From: an uncultured Bacteroidales bacterium
GTDB taxonomy: Bacteria; Bacteroidota; Bacteroidia; Bacteroidales; UBA932
Length of the DNA: 64,000 nucleotides
Direction of reading: 5' to 3'
Assembly (NCBI GenBank): GCA_947179325.1
Contig: CAMXAU010000013.1
Span: forward strand, 1-64,000
Shown: one piece after another, positions 1-8,716 of the stretch
Position numbering within the stretch: the first letter of the stretch is position 1
How the letters are laid out: every line of letters starts with the position of its first letter
The notes under the pieces: generated by a model
Told to the model about the DNA's origin: nothing
The model's database searches: none
What the model saw: only the letters and a program-made list of their open reading frames with translations
Made by a program: the position numbers and the translations under genes

Positions 1-7
1 ATAAGGA

Positions 8-51
8 AACTGCACTCCAAAAGTTTTTTGTCTAACTTTTGGGGTGCAGTT
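8..51. repeat. 18-bp inverted repeat (hairpin)
   Basis: Two 18-base arms (8-25 and 34-51) are reverse complements with a single G-T wobble, around an 8-base loop. It lies about 50 bases downstream of the end of the minus-strand lipoprotein gene at 100. The base run after the stem on the minus strand is not a clean T tract, so it could be a terminator without a good U run, a mRNA 3' stabiliser, or the end of a mobile element lying outside the window. Confidence 0.6.
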
Positions 52-99
52 CACAGTCAAGCCTTTTTCTGTGAGTCCGATAATCTATTGCCACCAATA

Positions 100-1251
100 T
101 TATTTAAGATATTTGTCAAGCAAGGCCCTGAGTGATTTTGCATCATTCGCGGAACCGTCCACAAGCTTACCGTCATGGATGACATATAATGTAGGGAGCT
201 TGGTCACATTGTATGTACCGACAGCAGGAGATGCAGTACCCAGACCGTCACACACATTGATCCAGCCGAGTTTCTGGTCCTTGACAACCCTTGCCCACAA
301 GGCCTTGTCCGTCTCAACTGCAACCTGGTAGATTTCAAGCCCCCTGGACTTATAGTCCCTGTAGACCGGTGCAAGCTCATCAAGGTTGAACATCTTCTGG
401 GCCGGCTCGGAAGGAGTCCAGAAATAGATAAGGACCACCTTTGCGTCAACATCGCTCAATTTCTTTTTCACACCGTTTACATCGGGCAGCTCTATCTCAG
501 GGAAATTCATTTCCTCTGCATTCTGAAGCCTCATGCTCAATTCAAGGATACGGCTTCGCCTGTCAGCCTCCTGCCTCAACGCCTTCACATACCTTGAATC
601 CGGATATACGGTAGCGAGAGAATCGCTTATGTTCCTGAAATGTATAGCATCGGTAGACTGAGAGAAGACAGGGAAATCCGGTGCCGCCATCTGGAAGAAG
701 ACAGGGACAACAGTCAATGACTTCGGATTCGACATGACATATTTCAGGCAGTTCCTGTAATATGAGACATACTCCTCCGACATTGCCTTCCTTGCAGCAG
801 CCTGCTCGCCTGAGCCTGGAGCCGCATTCTCCATGCTGTCCGCATAAGCATTAAAGCGCGCAAGGAACGATGCGAAGTCATTTTCCACCTGGACAAGGCG
901 GCTGCTTTCATCAGAACCGGCAACAGAGAAATGCCCCAGCGTATCAGTCTCGACGACTACCTTGTCGCCTGCATCCAGAAGCAGCGATGCAATCCTGGTG
1001 TCACCATGGAAAAGATATATGAATTCAGGATTACCCTTGCTTATGTCCACCTTGTATCTGAATGCTCCGTTCTTATCGGTAGATATCGTGTCAAGCACCT
1101 CATAGCGGTTGACATCAAGGAGTTTAACTATCACATCTGATTCCGGCGCATCCGCGACAGTACCCCTGATTGAGGCTGTCTTGCCGCATGACACAATGGC
1201 TGCGGCCGCACAAACCATGGCAGCCGTCTTCAAAAGGCTAAAGTTTTTCAT
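100..1251 (-). CDS. DUF4369/thioredoxin-fold lipoprotein without CxxC
   Basis: Predicted 383-aa envelope lipoprotein. I chose the ATG at 1251 because it opens a hydrophobic leader ending in a lipobox (IVSCGK, Cys about residue 22); the longer frame upstream lies inside the HIT gene. After the Cys comes a beta-rich DUF4369-like domain (about residues 25-125), a helical middle (about 130-245), and a TlpA/AhpC-like thioredoxin fold (about 260-383) with the strand VVLIYFW and the cis-proline loop LPTLYV. The usual WCGPC active site is replaced by TPSEPA, so no redox cysteine remains. Such proteins normally act as periplasmic thiol-disulfide reductases; this one probably cannot and may bind or chaperone instead. 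It overlaps the HIT gene by 14 bp and is the last gene of the greA run. Confidence 0.85.
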   Translation of the reverse strand: MKNFSLLKTAAMVCAAAAIVSCGKTASIRGTVADAPESDVIVKLLDVNRYEVLDTISTDKNGAFRYKVDISKGNPEFIYLFHGDTRIASLLLDAGDKVVVETDTLGHFSVAGSDESSRLVQVENDFASFLARFNAYADSMENAAPGSGEQAAARKAMSEEYVSYYRNCLKYVMSNPKSLTVVPVFFQMAAPDFPVFSQSTDAIHFRNISDSLATVYPDSRYVKALRQEADRRSRILELSMRLQNAEEMNFPEIELPDVNGVKKKLSDVDAKVVLIYFWTPSEPAQKMFNLDELAPVYRDYKSRGLEIYQVAVETDKALWARVVKDQKLGWINVCDGLGTASPAVGTYNVTKLPTLYVIHDGKLVDGSANDAKSLRALLDKYLK

Positions 1252-1642
1252 ATTCTCTAAGGATTGAATCCGCAATGGCAGAGAACTCCTCTTTGGAAAG
1301 TTCCAGTTTCTGCTTCCTGAAATCCATGTCCGACTCACTGTTGAGCGGGACAAGATGTATATGCGTGTGAGGGACTTCCATTCCAAGGACAGCTACCCCT
1401 ACCCTCTTGCACGGCACAGCACGTTCAAGCGCGAGTGCAACCTTGCGGGCAAATGCACAAAGCCCGGAGTAGGTTTTCTCATCCAGGCTGAATATATAGT
1501 CATCCTCAACATTCTTCGGAATTACCAGGGTGTGTCCCTTGGCAAGGGGGGCGATGTCAAGGAATGCGTAGAATTCATCATTCTCCGCTACTTTCCATGA
1601 CGGAATCTCCCCGTGGGCTATCTTGGTGAAAATTGTAGCCAT
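1238..1642 (-). CDS. HIT-family nucleotide hydrolase
   Basis: A 134-aa cytosolic protein of the histidine-triad superfamily. The catalytic triad motif HTHIHLV is at about residues 92-98, preceded by the typical N-terminal TIFTKIAHGEIPSWKV and the mid-protein GHTLVIPK. Length and motifs fit the Hint branch, which hydrolyses adenosine 5'-phosphoramidate and related AMP conjugates; the physiological substrate is rarely known. It starts 2 bases after the greA stop and overlaps the next gene by 14 bp, so the three are almost certainly co-transcribed from the greA promoter. The assignment to the family is firm; the substrate is inference. Confidence 0.92.
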   Translation of the reverse strand: MATIFTKIAHGEIPSWKVAENDEFYAFLDIAPLAKGHTLVIPKNVEDDYIFSLDEKTYSGLCAFARKVALALERAVPCKRVGVAVLGMEVPHTHIHLVPLNSESDMDFRKQKLELSKEEFSAIADSILREYEKL

Positions 1643-1644
1643 CG

Positions 1645-2112
1645 CTAAAGAGATATGTCAAGTATTTCAAACTTCACAGTGCCTACTGGAAGCTGGGCCT
1701 CTACGACCTCACCTTTCGAGTGGCCCATAAGAGCCTTTGCGATAGGGGTTGTCATCCCAAGCTTGCCATGCGCGAAATCCGCCTCGTTCTCGCCTACAAT
1801 GGTATATTCCATCACCATGTTGTTTGCAAGGTTCTTGAATTTCACTTTATTCAGCATCTGCACCTTGTCAGTACCCACCTGCGACTCGTCAATGACACGT
1901 GCATTGGCAACAAGGTCCTGAAGCTTTGCTATATTCAATTCCAACAGTCCCTGTGCCTCTCTCGCAGCCTCATATTCAGCATTTTCTGAAAGGTCACCCT
2001 TATCTCTCGCCTCTGCGATCTGGGCTGAAATGACAGGACGCTGTGCGAGGGCATCAGCCAAGTCTTTTTTCAGTTTGTCCAGGCCCTCCTGGGTCATGTA
2101 ATGAATTGCCAT
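1645..2112 (-). CDS. greA: Transcription elongation factor GreA
   Basis: A 155-aa protein that inserts its coiled coil into the RNA polymerase secondary channel and stimulates cleavage of backtracked transcripts. The N-terminal coiled coil (about residues 1-75) carries the conserved ARDKGDLSENAEYEAARE tip with its acidic Asp/Glu pair; the C-terminal FKBP-like domain (about 80-155) ends in the usual ILDISL. Start: ATG at 2112 giving MAIHYMTQEGLDKLK; the frame is open further upstream but that region holds a hairpin and promoter. First gene of greA-HIT-lipoprotein. A promoter and an intrinsic-terminator-like hairpin lie in its leader (see separate entries). Confidence 0.97.
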   Translation of the reverse strand: MAIHYMTQEGLDKLKKDLADALAQRPVISAQIAEARDKGDLSENAEYEAAREAQGLLELNIAKLQDLVANARVIDESQVGTDKVQMLNKVKFKNLANNMVMEYTIVGENEADFAHGKLGMTTPIAKALMGHSKGEVVEAQLPVGTVKFEILDISL

Positions 2113-2171
2113 AATGTCAATTATTTTAAAAATTAAGCATCTACAAGAGATGCATAGATTAACAAATACAA

Positions 2172-2210
2172 AATTAAAAAGGAGTTCTGTTGTATAACAC
2201 ACAGAACCCT
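2172..2210 (-). terminator. Hairpin with T run in the greA leader / after ribF
   Basis: On the minus strand a stem GGGTTCTGT pairs with ACAGAACTCC (one G-U), extended inside by TGT/ACA, and is followed at once by TTTTT. This is a textbook intrinsic terminator placed 24 bases after the ribF stop codon. However, the greA promoter box (2221-2228) lies upstream of it, so transcripts from that promoter would also meet it almost immediately. Confidence 0.7.
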
Positions 2211-2220
2211 CGAACCATTG

Positions 2221-2252
2221 CAAATGTAAGTATTTATTTCAATAAATCCAAA
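2221..2252 (-). promoter_or_regulatory. Promoter of greA
   Basis: Minus strand: -33 TTTG (2249-2252), 20-base spacer, -7 box TACATTTG (2221-2228). Both match the Bacteroidota sigma consensus exactly. The -33 element sits inside the last codons of ribF. Start of transcription is expected near 2214, which leaves a leader of about 100 bases before the greA ATG. Confidence 0.7.
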
Positions 2253-3115
2253 CAAACAGCCCTGTCCTTGAACAGCTGTTCCCTCAGCGCTTCCATTGAT
2301 GAAAACCTGGTCTCCGGCCTTATCCTTTTCAGGAATGTCACCTTTATGTCAAGCCCGTATATATCCTCATCGAAATCAAATATATTGGTCTCGACGGTAC
2401 GGGCATTCCCCTCGCGCACAGTCGGCCTGTTCCCGATGTTGCACATGCCGAAATAATCACGGCCAAGAGTATGTACAGCCACGAGATACACGCCATTGCA
2501 CGGGATAAGCTTCAAAGGCTCATACAGCTGCATATTTGCTGTAGGGAAACCCATTGCGCGTCCTATGCGTTCACCAGAGACCACGACTCCAAGCAAAGGG
2601 TAGTCATATCCAAGCATTCGGGAAGCCATCTCGACATTTCCGGCCTCAATCATTGAGCGGATCCACGAGGAGCTGACAGCTATGTCCGCCCCGGATGAAG
2701 CCATAGGGGCGACAATGACCTTCAGGCCAAGCTCCTTCGCGACGGCAATTATATCCTCCCCCGTCCCCTCATGCCCGATCCTGTTGTCATATCCGAACAC
2801 GACTGTAGTTCCTCCGAACCTGTCTATAACATATTGCTGAAGATACTCCCTGGCAGAAAGGCGGCTGAACTCACGGGTAAAGTCAATGACCTCCACGTGA
2901 TCGACCCCAAGGCCTGCGAGCCTCTGTCTCTTCTCGTCAAGTGAAGTCAGGAAACGGAGCGACGCCGCCTCCTTCTGCAGCACATTTCTCGGATGCGGCC
3001 AAAACGTAACGACCAGACTTTCATCCCCGCAATCCCTTGCAGCAGATACAAGCTGGTCGATAACAAGACGGTGCCCGATATGGACACCGTCGAAGAATCC
3101 GGTGGCTACAACCAT
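2234..3115 (-). CDS. ribF: Bifunctional riboflavin kinase/FAD synthetase
   Basis: A 293-aa enzyme making FMN (kinase) and then FAD (adenylyltransferase). The N-terminal nucleotidyltransferase half shows TGFFDGVHIGHR at residues 5-16 and the GYDNRIGHEGTG motif near residue 105; the C-terminal kinase half has GRAMGFPTAN near 185 and the NIGNRPTV strand. The ATG at 3115 is the only usable start: an in-frame stop lies four codons upstream. It leaves a slightly short N terminus compared with relatives and overlaps the end of the synthase/phosphorylase gene by 10 bp, so ribF is probably translated by coupling at the end of the glycogen transcript. Confidence 0.95.
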   Translation of the reverse strand: MVVATGFFDGVHIGHRLVIDQLVSAARDCGDESLVVTFWPHPRNVLQKEAASLRFLTSLDEKRQRLAGLGVDHVEVIDFTREFSRLSAREYLQQYVIDRFGGTTVVFGYDNRIGHEGTGEDIIAVAKELGLKVIVAPMASSGADIAVSSSWIRSMIEAGNVEMASRMLGYDYPLLGVVVSGERIGRAMGFPTANMQLYEPLKLIPCNGVYLVAVHTLGRDYFGMCNIGNRPTVREGNARTVETNIFDFDEDIYGLDIKVTFLKRIRPETRFSSMEALREQLFKDRAVCLDLLK

Positions 3116-6100
3116 CTCACAAGTTCAAGATCCTGCCTGTGAGGCATCATTGGGTTCTTTGCATATATCCTTGCGGCTACCTGGTACAGTCCTGTTGTCT
3201 CAGGAAGTATTGCAGCACGGTAAGTCGCCACTCCGTCATTGTTCTCTACCGGGAGGAACTCGAATTTCTCCTGGATATGCAGCTTGCCCTTGCTGTCCGC
3301 TGTAGCGAAAAGCATCTCAACCCCGATATCCTCCGGAGAGAGGTCACCGATGCTCAGGACAACCTCCGCATCGAACTCCTTGCCGAGGGCTATGTCATTG
3401 TATGTGCTGTCCGGCTTGTCCATTGAAACGACACCGACATTCTGCCACTCACGGCGCACATGCTTCTTCCAGGCTGCAATCTCATGAGCCATCTTGTAGT
3501 CATCAGCCACAATCTTTGCTGTCCTTTCCGACTGAGGCACATAATACTGGTTGATATAGTCAGTCAGCATCCTGTTGGTAGTGAAGTTGCATGCAACCAT
3601 GGCAACAGTGTTCTTGATATACTCAATCCAGCCTGAAGAACGTCCTGAATTGTCCACATTGTAGAATGTAGGTGCAATCTCGTTCTCGATAATGGCATAG
3701 ATGGTAGCGGCATCAAGCTCATCCTGATAGTTCTGGTCATCGTAGGTCCTTTCCATAGGAAGTGCCCATCCAGCTCCTGGCCTGTAGCCCTCTACCCACC
3801 AGCCGTCAAGGACAGAGAAATGCATAACGCCATTCATGGCTGCCTTCTCTCCTGATGTCCCTGAAGCCTCAAGAGGACGTGTAGGGTTGTTCATCCAGAC
3901 ATCTACTCCCTGTACGAGGTACTTGGCGATAGTGATGTCATAGTTAGGCACAAAGACAATCTTTCCGATGAACTGAGGCATCTTGGATATGTCGACAATC
4001 ATCTTGATAAGGTCCTGTCCGGCCTTGTCTGCCGGATGCGCCTTGCCGGCAAAGAGGAACTGCACCGGACGCTCCGGATCATTGACAATTTCATTCAGCC
4101 TGTCAAGGTCGCGGAAAAGAAGATGCGCCCTCTTGTATGTAGCGAAACGCCTTGCGAACCCGATTGTAAGCACGTCATCACGGAGTGTCTCCTTTATTGT
4201 GACAATCTGGCGAGGTGAATAATGGTTTGTCGCAGTCGGGTCGGAAAGCCTGTTCCTTACCTCCTCTATGAGCTTTCTGCGAAGCTCCGTCCTTACAGAC
4301 CACACCTCTTCATCAGATATCTTGTAGATTCCCTCGAAGCAGGACTTGTCATAATGGTGCGTCTTGAACTCTTCACCGAATACCTTTGCATGGACAGCCT
4401 TCCACTCAGGTGCGGTCCATGTAGGATAATGCACACCATTGGTTACATAGCTGACATGAAGTTCCTCCGGCAGATATCCGGGCCACATGTTTGACAGGAT
4501 GTCCTTGCTGACCTCCCCGTGAAGCCATGACACTCCATTCACCTCCTGAGATATGTTCGCTGCGAGAATACTCATTGAGAACTTCTCATTGCCGTCCATT
4601 GCGTTAATCTTTCCGAGCCCCATCATGGTGGTCCAGTCAATCTTCAGCCTCTGAGGATAATGTCCCATATATTTACGGAGAAGCCCCTCGTCAAAGGCAT
4701 CATGTCCGGCAGGCACAGGCGTATGCGTAGTGAAGAGCGAAGAAGCCCTTACGACCTCCAGTGCATCCGGGAAGTCCATATTGTCATTCAGGATATACTC
4801 ACGGAGCCTCTCAAGGCCGGTAAACGCAGCATGTCCCTCATTACAGTGGTATACCTCAGGATTCAGTCCGAGCCTGCGGAGCGCACGGATACCGCCGACA
4901 CCAAGAAGAAGCTCCTGCTTCAGGCGGTTCTCCCAGTCGCCTCCATAAAGATGGTGTGTGACACACCTGTCCTCAGGAAGATTGTCTTCATAGTCCGTAT
5001 CCATGAGATAAAGCTCCGTACGGCCGACATCCACTCTCCACAGCCTTGCATTTATATTCCTACCAGGGAACGCCACGCTCACTGTCATCCAGTTGCCTTC
5101 AGCGTCACGGACAGGAGATGCCGGAATCTTCATGAAATCCTGGGCATCATATTTAGACACCTGCTCCCCTTGTGCAGAAAGGATCTGCGTAAAGTAGCCG
5201 TAACGGTAGAGAAGGCCGACAGCCACAAGGTTTGTATTCATGTCGCTGGTCTCCTTCAGATAGTCGCCTGCAAGGATTCCAAGGCCTCCGGAATAAATCT
5301 TCAGCGAAGTGTCAAGACCGTATTCCATGCAGAAATACGCCACTGAAGGGCTTTTCCTCTCTGCCTTGAGAGCCATATAGGCGTTGAATTCATCCATTAC
5401 AGACTTAAGCTTTCCAAGGAACACAGGGTCCTTTTCAAGTGTCTGGAACCTTTTCAGCTTAACTTTGTCAAGCATCGCGATCGGGTTTTCACCAGACTTC
5501 TTCCATGCCTCCGGATCAACATAACTGAAAAGTTCCTTTGCTGATTCGTTCCAGCACCACCACAGGTTCCTTGAGAGGATCTCAAGGTCCTTCAGGCTGT
5601 CAGGAAGATGACGGGATACTAACACACTATTCCACGATGGCTGATTCACATCAATTTTTTTGTACTGCATAGTTTTATCACCCCTTGTTTCAGGGAATGC
5701 TCCTTTTTCTGATATAACTTTCTGGAGCGCTTTCGAATACGCTTCCTTATAATATATTATATTGTTCTCCCAAAGAGCTATCTCAGATACCTCCTTGGCA
5801 TTTGCCATATATGCCTTCCTCTCATCCCCTGACAGGCGTGCAATCTCCTTGATACGGTTTACAACATCCTCCACTACAGTCCTGTAGTTCGAGTCATTGC
5901 GCGGAATCACAGTGATTCCAGGATGCTCCTTCGGATAATGCGCCCTCACCCAGAGGCCGAAGCCGGCAAGAGACGTTGTCACGGTAGGCACCCTGAAGGC
6001 AAGGCTCTCCAGCGGAGTATAGCCCCAAGGCTCATAGTATGACGGGAACACCGTAAGGTCAAGACCGGAAAGCAGGTCATAATATGGCATGTTGAACACG

Positions 6101-7341
6101 CCGTCATTCCCGTTGAGATAGGACGGGATAAAATAGACCTTCACCTTGTCGCCAGCCGCATTATGGAGATTCAGTTCATTAAGCCTGCGTGAAATCTGGT
6201 CATACTCAGGCTCCATGAGATAATGCGAATTACGGGTAACGTATGTAGAGCCGTTACCGTGCATCTTTGCGACAAGCTCCCTGTCAGGGCCATTGTTCCC
6301 GGAAGGAATCATGATGAAAGCCTGTATGCTTTTCCCTTCGAGACCGGCATTGTTCAGCTTGTCCAGGGCATCGATGAAGACATCTATGCCCTTGTTCTTG
6401 TATTCATATCGGCCTCCGATCCCGATGAAGACAGAATCACCGGATACCTCTTCCCCCGACATTGCACTGGCGACCTCGACAAGCTTTGCACGTGCAGCCG
6501 CACGCATCTTGTCATAGTCTTCGTCAGTCGCTGGTGTAAAGCTGTTTTCAAATCCGTTCGGGGTGACCACGTCAATCTCGCGCTGCAGGAACTGCTTGCA
6601 CTCGACTGCAGTGATATCGCTTACGGTAGTGAAGATATCGGCATTCTGCGCCGACACCTTCTCAAGGGAATGGCGTGCAATGACATTGAACTCCCTTGCC
6701 TTTCCATCCCCGTCGTATACCCCCATCGCATCATAGAGCGGAAGATTGTTGCCTGCCACACAGCGTCCGACAACTGTTGCATGCGTAGTGAATACTGTTG
6801 CGACAGGAAGTTCTTTCCACTTGAGATACAGGAGCCCGGCTCCTGTCATCCACTCATGGAACTGTGCTACAACCTTGTCTGAAGGACTCAGGTTGAACTT
6901 GTAGAAGCTCTCTATCACCTTGCCGGCAGCATAGCCGAAAAGGGCGGATTCCCTGTAATCCCAGTTCCCTGTCAGGGAATCCACTCCAAATCTCTTCCAA
7001 TATTCTGTCAGAATCTCATTCTGCTCTGTTATGAATTGCTTGAAATCCACAAGTATCGCTATCGGCCGGCCAGGTACATTCCATTTACCTATCCTGATTC
7101 TCAACCCCTCAGAGGCAGCCTGGATTTTCCAGTCCCTGTAGAGAAGCGGATCTTCAATAAAATCCGGATTGCTTTCGGTATCCATCCAGACATCAGGCCC
7201 TATAAGGATATGATGCCTCTTCAATTCCGACTTAAGAAATAACGACTTGGTAGCAATAACTGTGTATATGCCCCCTACCTTGTTGCAAACCTCCCAGCTT
7301 ACCTCAAACAGGTAGTCCGGCCTGATTAATTCATTGCTCAT
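3106..7341 (-). CDS. Glycogen synthase (GT3-like)-alpha-glucan phosphorylase (GT35) fusion
   Basis: A 1,411-aa cytosolic fusion. Residues 1 to about 555 resemble eukaryote-type glycogen synthase: FEVSWEVCNKVGGIYTVI at the N terminus, an HEWM segment, a retaining-transferase core, and PSYYEPWGYTPLESLAF near the end. From about residue 558 starts a complete alpha-glucan phosphorylase of the short GlgP type: SRNLWWCWNESA (DUF3417 region), CMEYGLDTSLKIYSGGLGILAGD split over the active site, and EASGTSGEKAAMNG with the pyridoxal-phosphate lysine at residue 1166. One chain thus carries both chain-building and phosphorolytic activities. Fusions of this kind and size occur, to my knowledge, in other Bacteroidales. 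Its ATG directly abuts the GH57 stop. An internal ATG at 5670 lies exactly at the junction. Confidence 0.93.
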   Translation of the reverse strand: MSNELIRPDYLFEVSWEVCNKVGGIYTVIATKSLFLKSELKRHHILIGPDVWMDTESNPDFIEDPLLYRDWKIQAASEGLRIRIGKWNVPGRPIAILVDFKQFITEQNEILTEYWKRFGVDSLTGNWDYRESALFGYAAGKVIESFYKFNLSPSDKVVAQFHEWMTGAGLLYLKWKELPVATVFTTHATVVGRCVAGNNLPLYDAMGVYDGDGKAREFNVIARHSLEKVSAQNADIFTTVSDITAVECKQFLQREIDVVTPNGFENSFTPATDEDYDKMRAAARAKLVEVASAMSGEEVSGDSVFIGIGGRYEYKNKGIDVFIDALDKLNNAGLEGKSIQAFIMIPSGNNGPDRELVAKMHGNGSTYVTRNSHYLMEPEYDQISRRLNELNLHNAAGDKVKVYFIPSYLNGNDGVFNMPYYDLLSGLDLTVFPSYYEPWGYTPLESLAFRVPTVTTSLAGFGLWVRAHYPKEHPGITVIPRNDSNYRTVVEDVVNRIKEIARLSGDERKAYMANAKEVSEIALWENNIIYYKEAYSKALQKVISEKGAFPETRGDKTMQYKKIDVNQPSWNSVLVSRHLPDSLKDLEILSRNLWWCWNESAKELFSYVDPEAWKKSGENPIAMLDKVKLKRFQTLEKDPVFLGKLKSVMDEFNAYMALKAERKSPSVAYFCMEYGLDTSLKIYSGGLGILAGDYLKETSDMNTNLVAVGLLYRYGYFTQILSAQGEQVSKYDAQDFMKIPASPVRDAEGNWMTVSVAFPGRNINARLWRVDVGRTELYLMDTDYEDNLPEDRCVTHHLYGGDWENRLKQELLLGVGGIRALRRLGLNPEVYHCNEGHAAFTGLERLREYILNDNMDFPDALEVVRASSLFTTHTPVPAGHDAFDEGLLRKYMGHYPQRLKIDWTTMMGLGKINAMDGNEKFSMSILAANISQEVNGVSWLHGEVSKDILSNMWPGYLPEELHVSYVTNGVHYPTWTAPEWKAVHAKVFGEEFKTHHYDKSCFEGIYKISDEEVWSVRTELRRKLIEEVRNRLSDPTATNHYSPRQIVTIKETLRDDVLTIGFARRFATYKRAHLLFRDLDRLNEIVNDPERPVQFLFAGKAHPADKAGQDLIKMIVDISKMPQFIGKIVFVPNYDITIAKYLVQGVDVWMNNPTRPLEASGTSGEKAAMNGVMHFSVLDGWWVEGYRPGAGWALPMERTYDDQNYQDELDAATIYAIIENEIAPTFYNVDNSGRSSGWIEYIKNTVAMVACNFTTNRMLTDYINQYYVPQSERTAKIVADDYKMAHEIAAWKKHVRREWQNVGVVSMDKPDSTYNDIALGKEFDAEVVLSIGDLSPEDIGVEMLFATADSKGKLHIQEKFEFLPVENNDGVATYRAAILPETTGLYQVAARIYAKNPMMPHRQDLELVRWL
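5670..5690 (-). promoter_or_regulatory. Possible internal translation start at the fusion junction
   Basis: The ATG at 5668-5670 (minus) begins MQYKKIDVNQPSW, just before the phosphorylase domain. The bases before it contain GGGG and an A-rich stretch. Starting here would give an 854-aa phosphorylase, the size of stand-alone enzymes. This is inference from position only. Confidence 0.3.
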
Positions 7342-8703
7342 TTACTTTGTCTTCTTTTTTACAGTTTTAGGTTTCGTCTCCTTCGCTGCAGGAGCCGAAA
7401 CTTTCTTGGCAGCTGCCTTTCCGGAAGCCGCTGTTTTCCTTGCCGTTGCAGTCTTTTTCACTGCTGCTGCAGGTTTTTCTTCTTTTCTGGCTGCAAATTT
7501 AGCATCAGAAACGGAAAAAGCATCATCAACCCTCAAAATAAAATCACTCAAGACATTCATATAGTTTATAAATGCTTCATACGGAGTGTCATACGGGTTA
7601 AAATATTTATGTACCGCACCGTCAGAGAAGAACTTGGTACACATATAATAGAAATGGTCGCTCTCCTGAAGCCTTCCGAAATCCCCCCACAATGCCTCAT
7701 CATTCAGGATTGAGAGTTTCTCTGTCTGCTCATAGAGCTTGCCATATGCATCATTCTGGAGTTCGTTTCCGAGCCATGCGGTGACATCCCTTTCCTCGTC
7801 TGCCCATGAGATAGGATCCGGAACGTCAAGCGCAGCGACTGGCTTATGCTTCCTGGTGGCCTCTGTCGGGGTCACGAAGTCAAACTCCTTGTCAGCAAGG
7901 ACAACCTCAGGGAAATACCTCATGAAGTCGAAGATTCCGCTCTGCGCCTTCTGGTGCTCCCCGAATGTCTCATAATCCATGAAGAGATTGACAATCTCAT
8001 CATCCTTTGCAGCCGCCTTGATCCATGCAAGGTATTTGTCACCTGTCAATGGCCAGTTGTTCCATGACCTGTCCGAGAACCTGAAGGCTATATCATCACT
8101 AAGTGAAGAGTTCTTGAGAAGAAGATTGAGCTTTGGGGCAAATGCACAAGAATACACATAGTTCGGGCTCTTCCACCCAAGGACATGCTTTGCACCCTCT
8201 GTCAGCATGGTCTTGAAGCCGAGGTCATATACCATTTCGCCTATTGCATCGGAATAGATAAGCTCCGTATTCCTGAAAGCCTTTGGAGTGACCCCGAAAT
8301 AATTCTCTATCGTATCCTTATGCTTCAGCACCTGGTGCTTGAATTCCGCAGGGGAAGCAAGGGATGCAAGGGAATGGTAATATGTCTCGCAAAGGAACTC
8401 CACACAGCCTGTCTTCGCCAGCTTCCTGAAGCTCTCGATCACTTCCGGTGCATACCTGTCAAACTGCTCAAGCACTGAGCCTGAGATGGAGAATGCCACC
8501 TTGAACTTGCCGTTGTAGCGGGTAATGAGGTCAAGAAGAAGCTCATTCATCGGCAGATAGCATCTCTGGGCCACTCTTCTGAGAATGGTCCTGTTCGCAA
8601 AGTCATCATAATAATGTGAATCCTTTCCGATATCAAAGAATCTATATAACCTCAATCTGTTTGGCTGATGCACCTGAAAATACAGGCAAATACTCTTTTT
8701 CAT
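7342..8703 (-). CDS. GH57 alpha-glucan hydrolase/transferase with basic tail
   Basis: A 453-aa family GH57 protein. Motifs: VHQPNRLR near residue 11, FRNTELIYSD with the expected nucleophile Glu147, and FMDYETFGEH with the acid/base Asp243. No signal peptide, so it acts in the cytosol on glycogen or maltodextrins; GH57 members include alpha-amylase, 4-alpha-glucanotransferase and branching enzyme, and I cannot tell which. Residues from about 405 to the end form a tail of Ala, Lys, Thr and Pro repeats resembling bacterial histone-H1-like tails, which is not part of the usual catalytic domain. The gene lies between the GT4 (13-bp gap) and the fusion gene (no gap), as part of the glycogen transcript. 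Confidence 0.9.
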   Translation of the reverse strand: MKKSICLYFQVHQPNRLRLYRFFDIGKDSHYYDDFANRTILRRVAQRCYLPMNELLLDLITRYNGKFKVAFSISGSVLEQFDRYAPEVIESFRKLAKTGCVEFLCETYYHSLASLASPAEFKHQVLKHKDTIENYFGVTPKAFRNTELIYSDAIGEMVYDLGFKTMLTEGAKHVLGWKSPNYVYSCAFAPKLNLLLKNSSLSDDIAFRFSDRSWNNWPLTGDKYLAWIKAAAKDDEIVNLFMDYETFGEHQKAQSGIFDFMRYFPEVVLADKEFDFVTPTEATRKHKPVAALDVPDPISWADEERDVTAWLGNELQNDAYGKLYEQTEKLSILNDEALWGDFGRLQESDHFYYMCTKFFSDGAVHKYFNPYDTPYEAFINYMNVLSDFILRVDDAFSVSDAKFAARKEEKPAAAVKKTATARKTAASGKAAAKKVSAPAAKETKPKTVKKKTK

Positions 8704-8716
8704 ATATTTAATTTTT

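Noticed and set aside
1540..1550. Run of six G in the HIT gene as another slippage site
   Set aside because: The frame is intact, the run codes normal residues in a conserved segment, and the length is modest.
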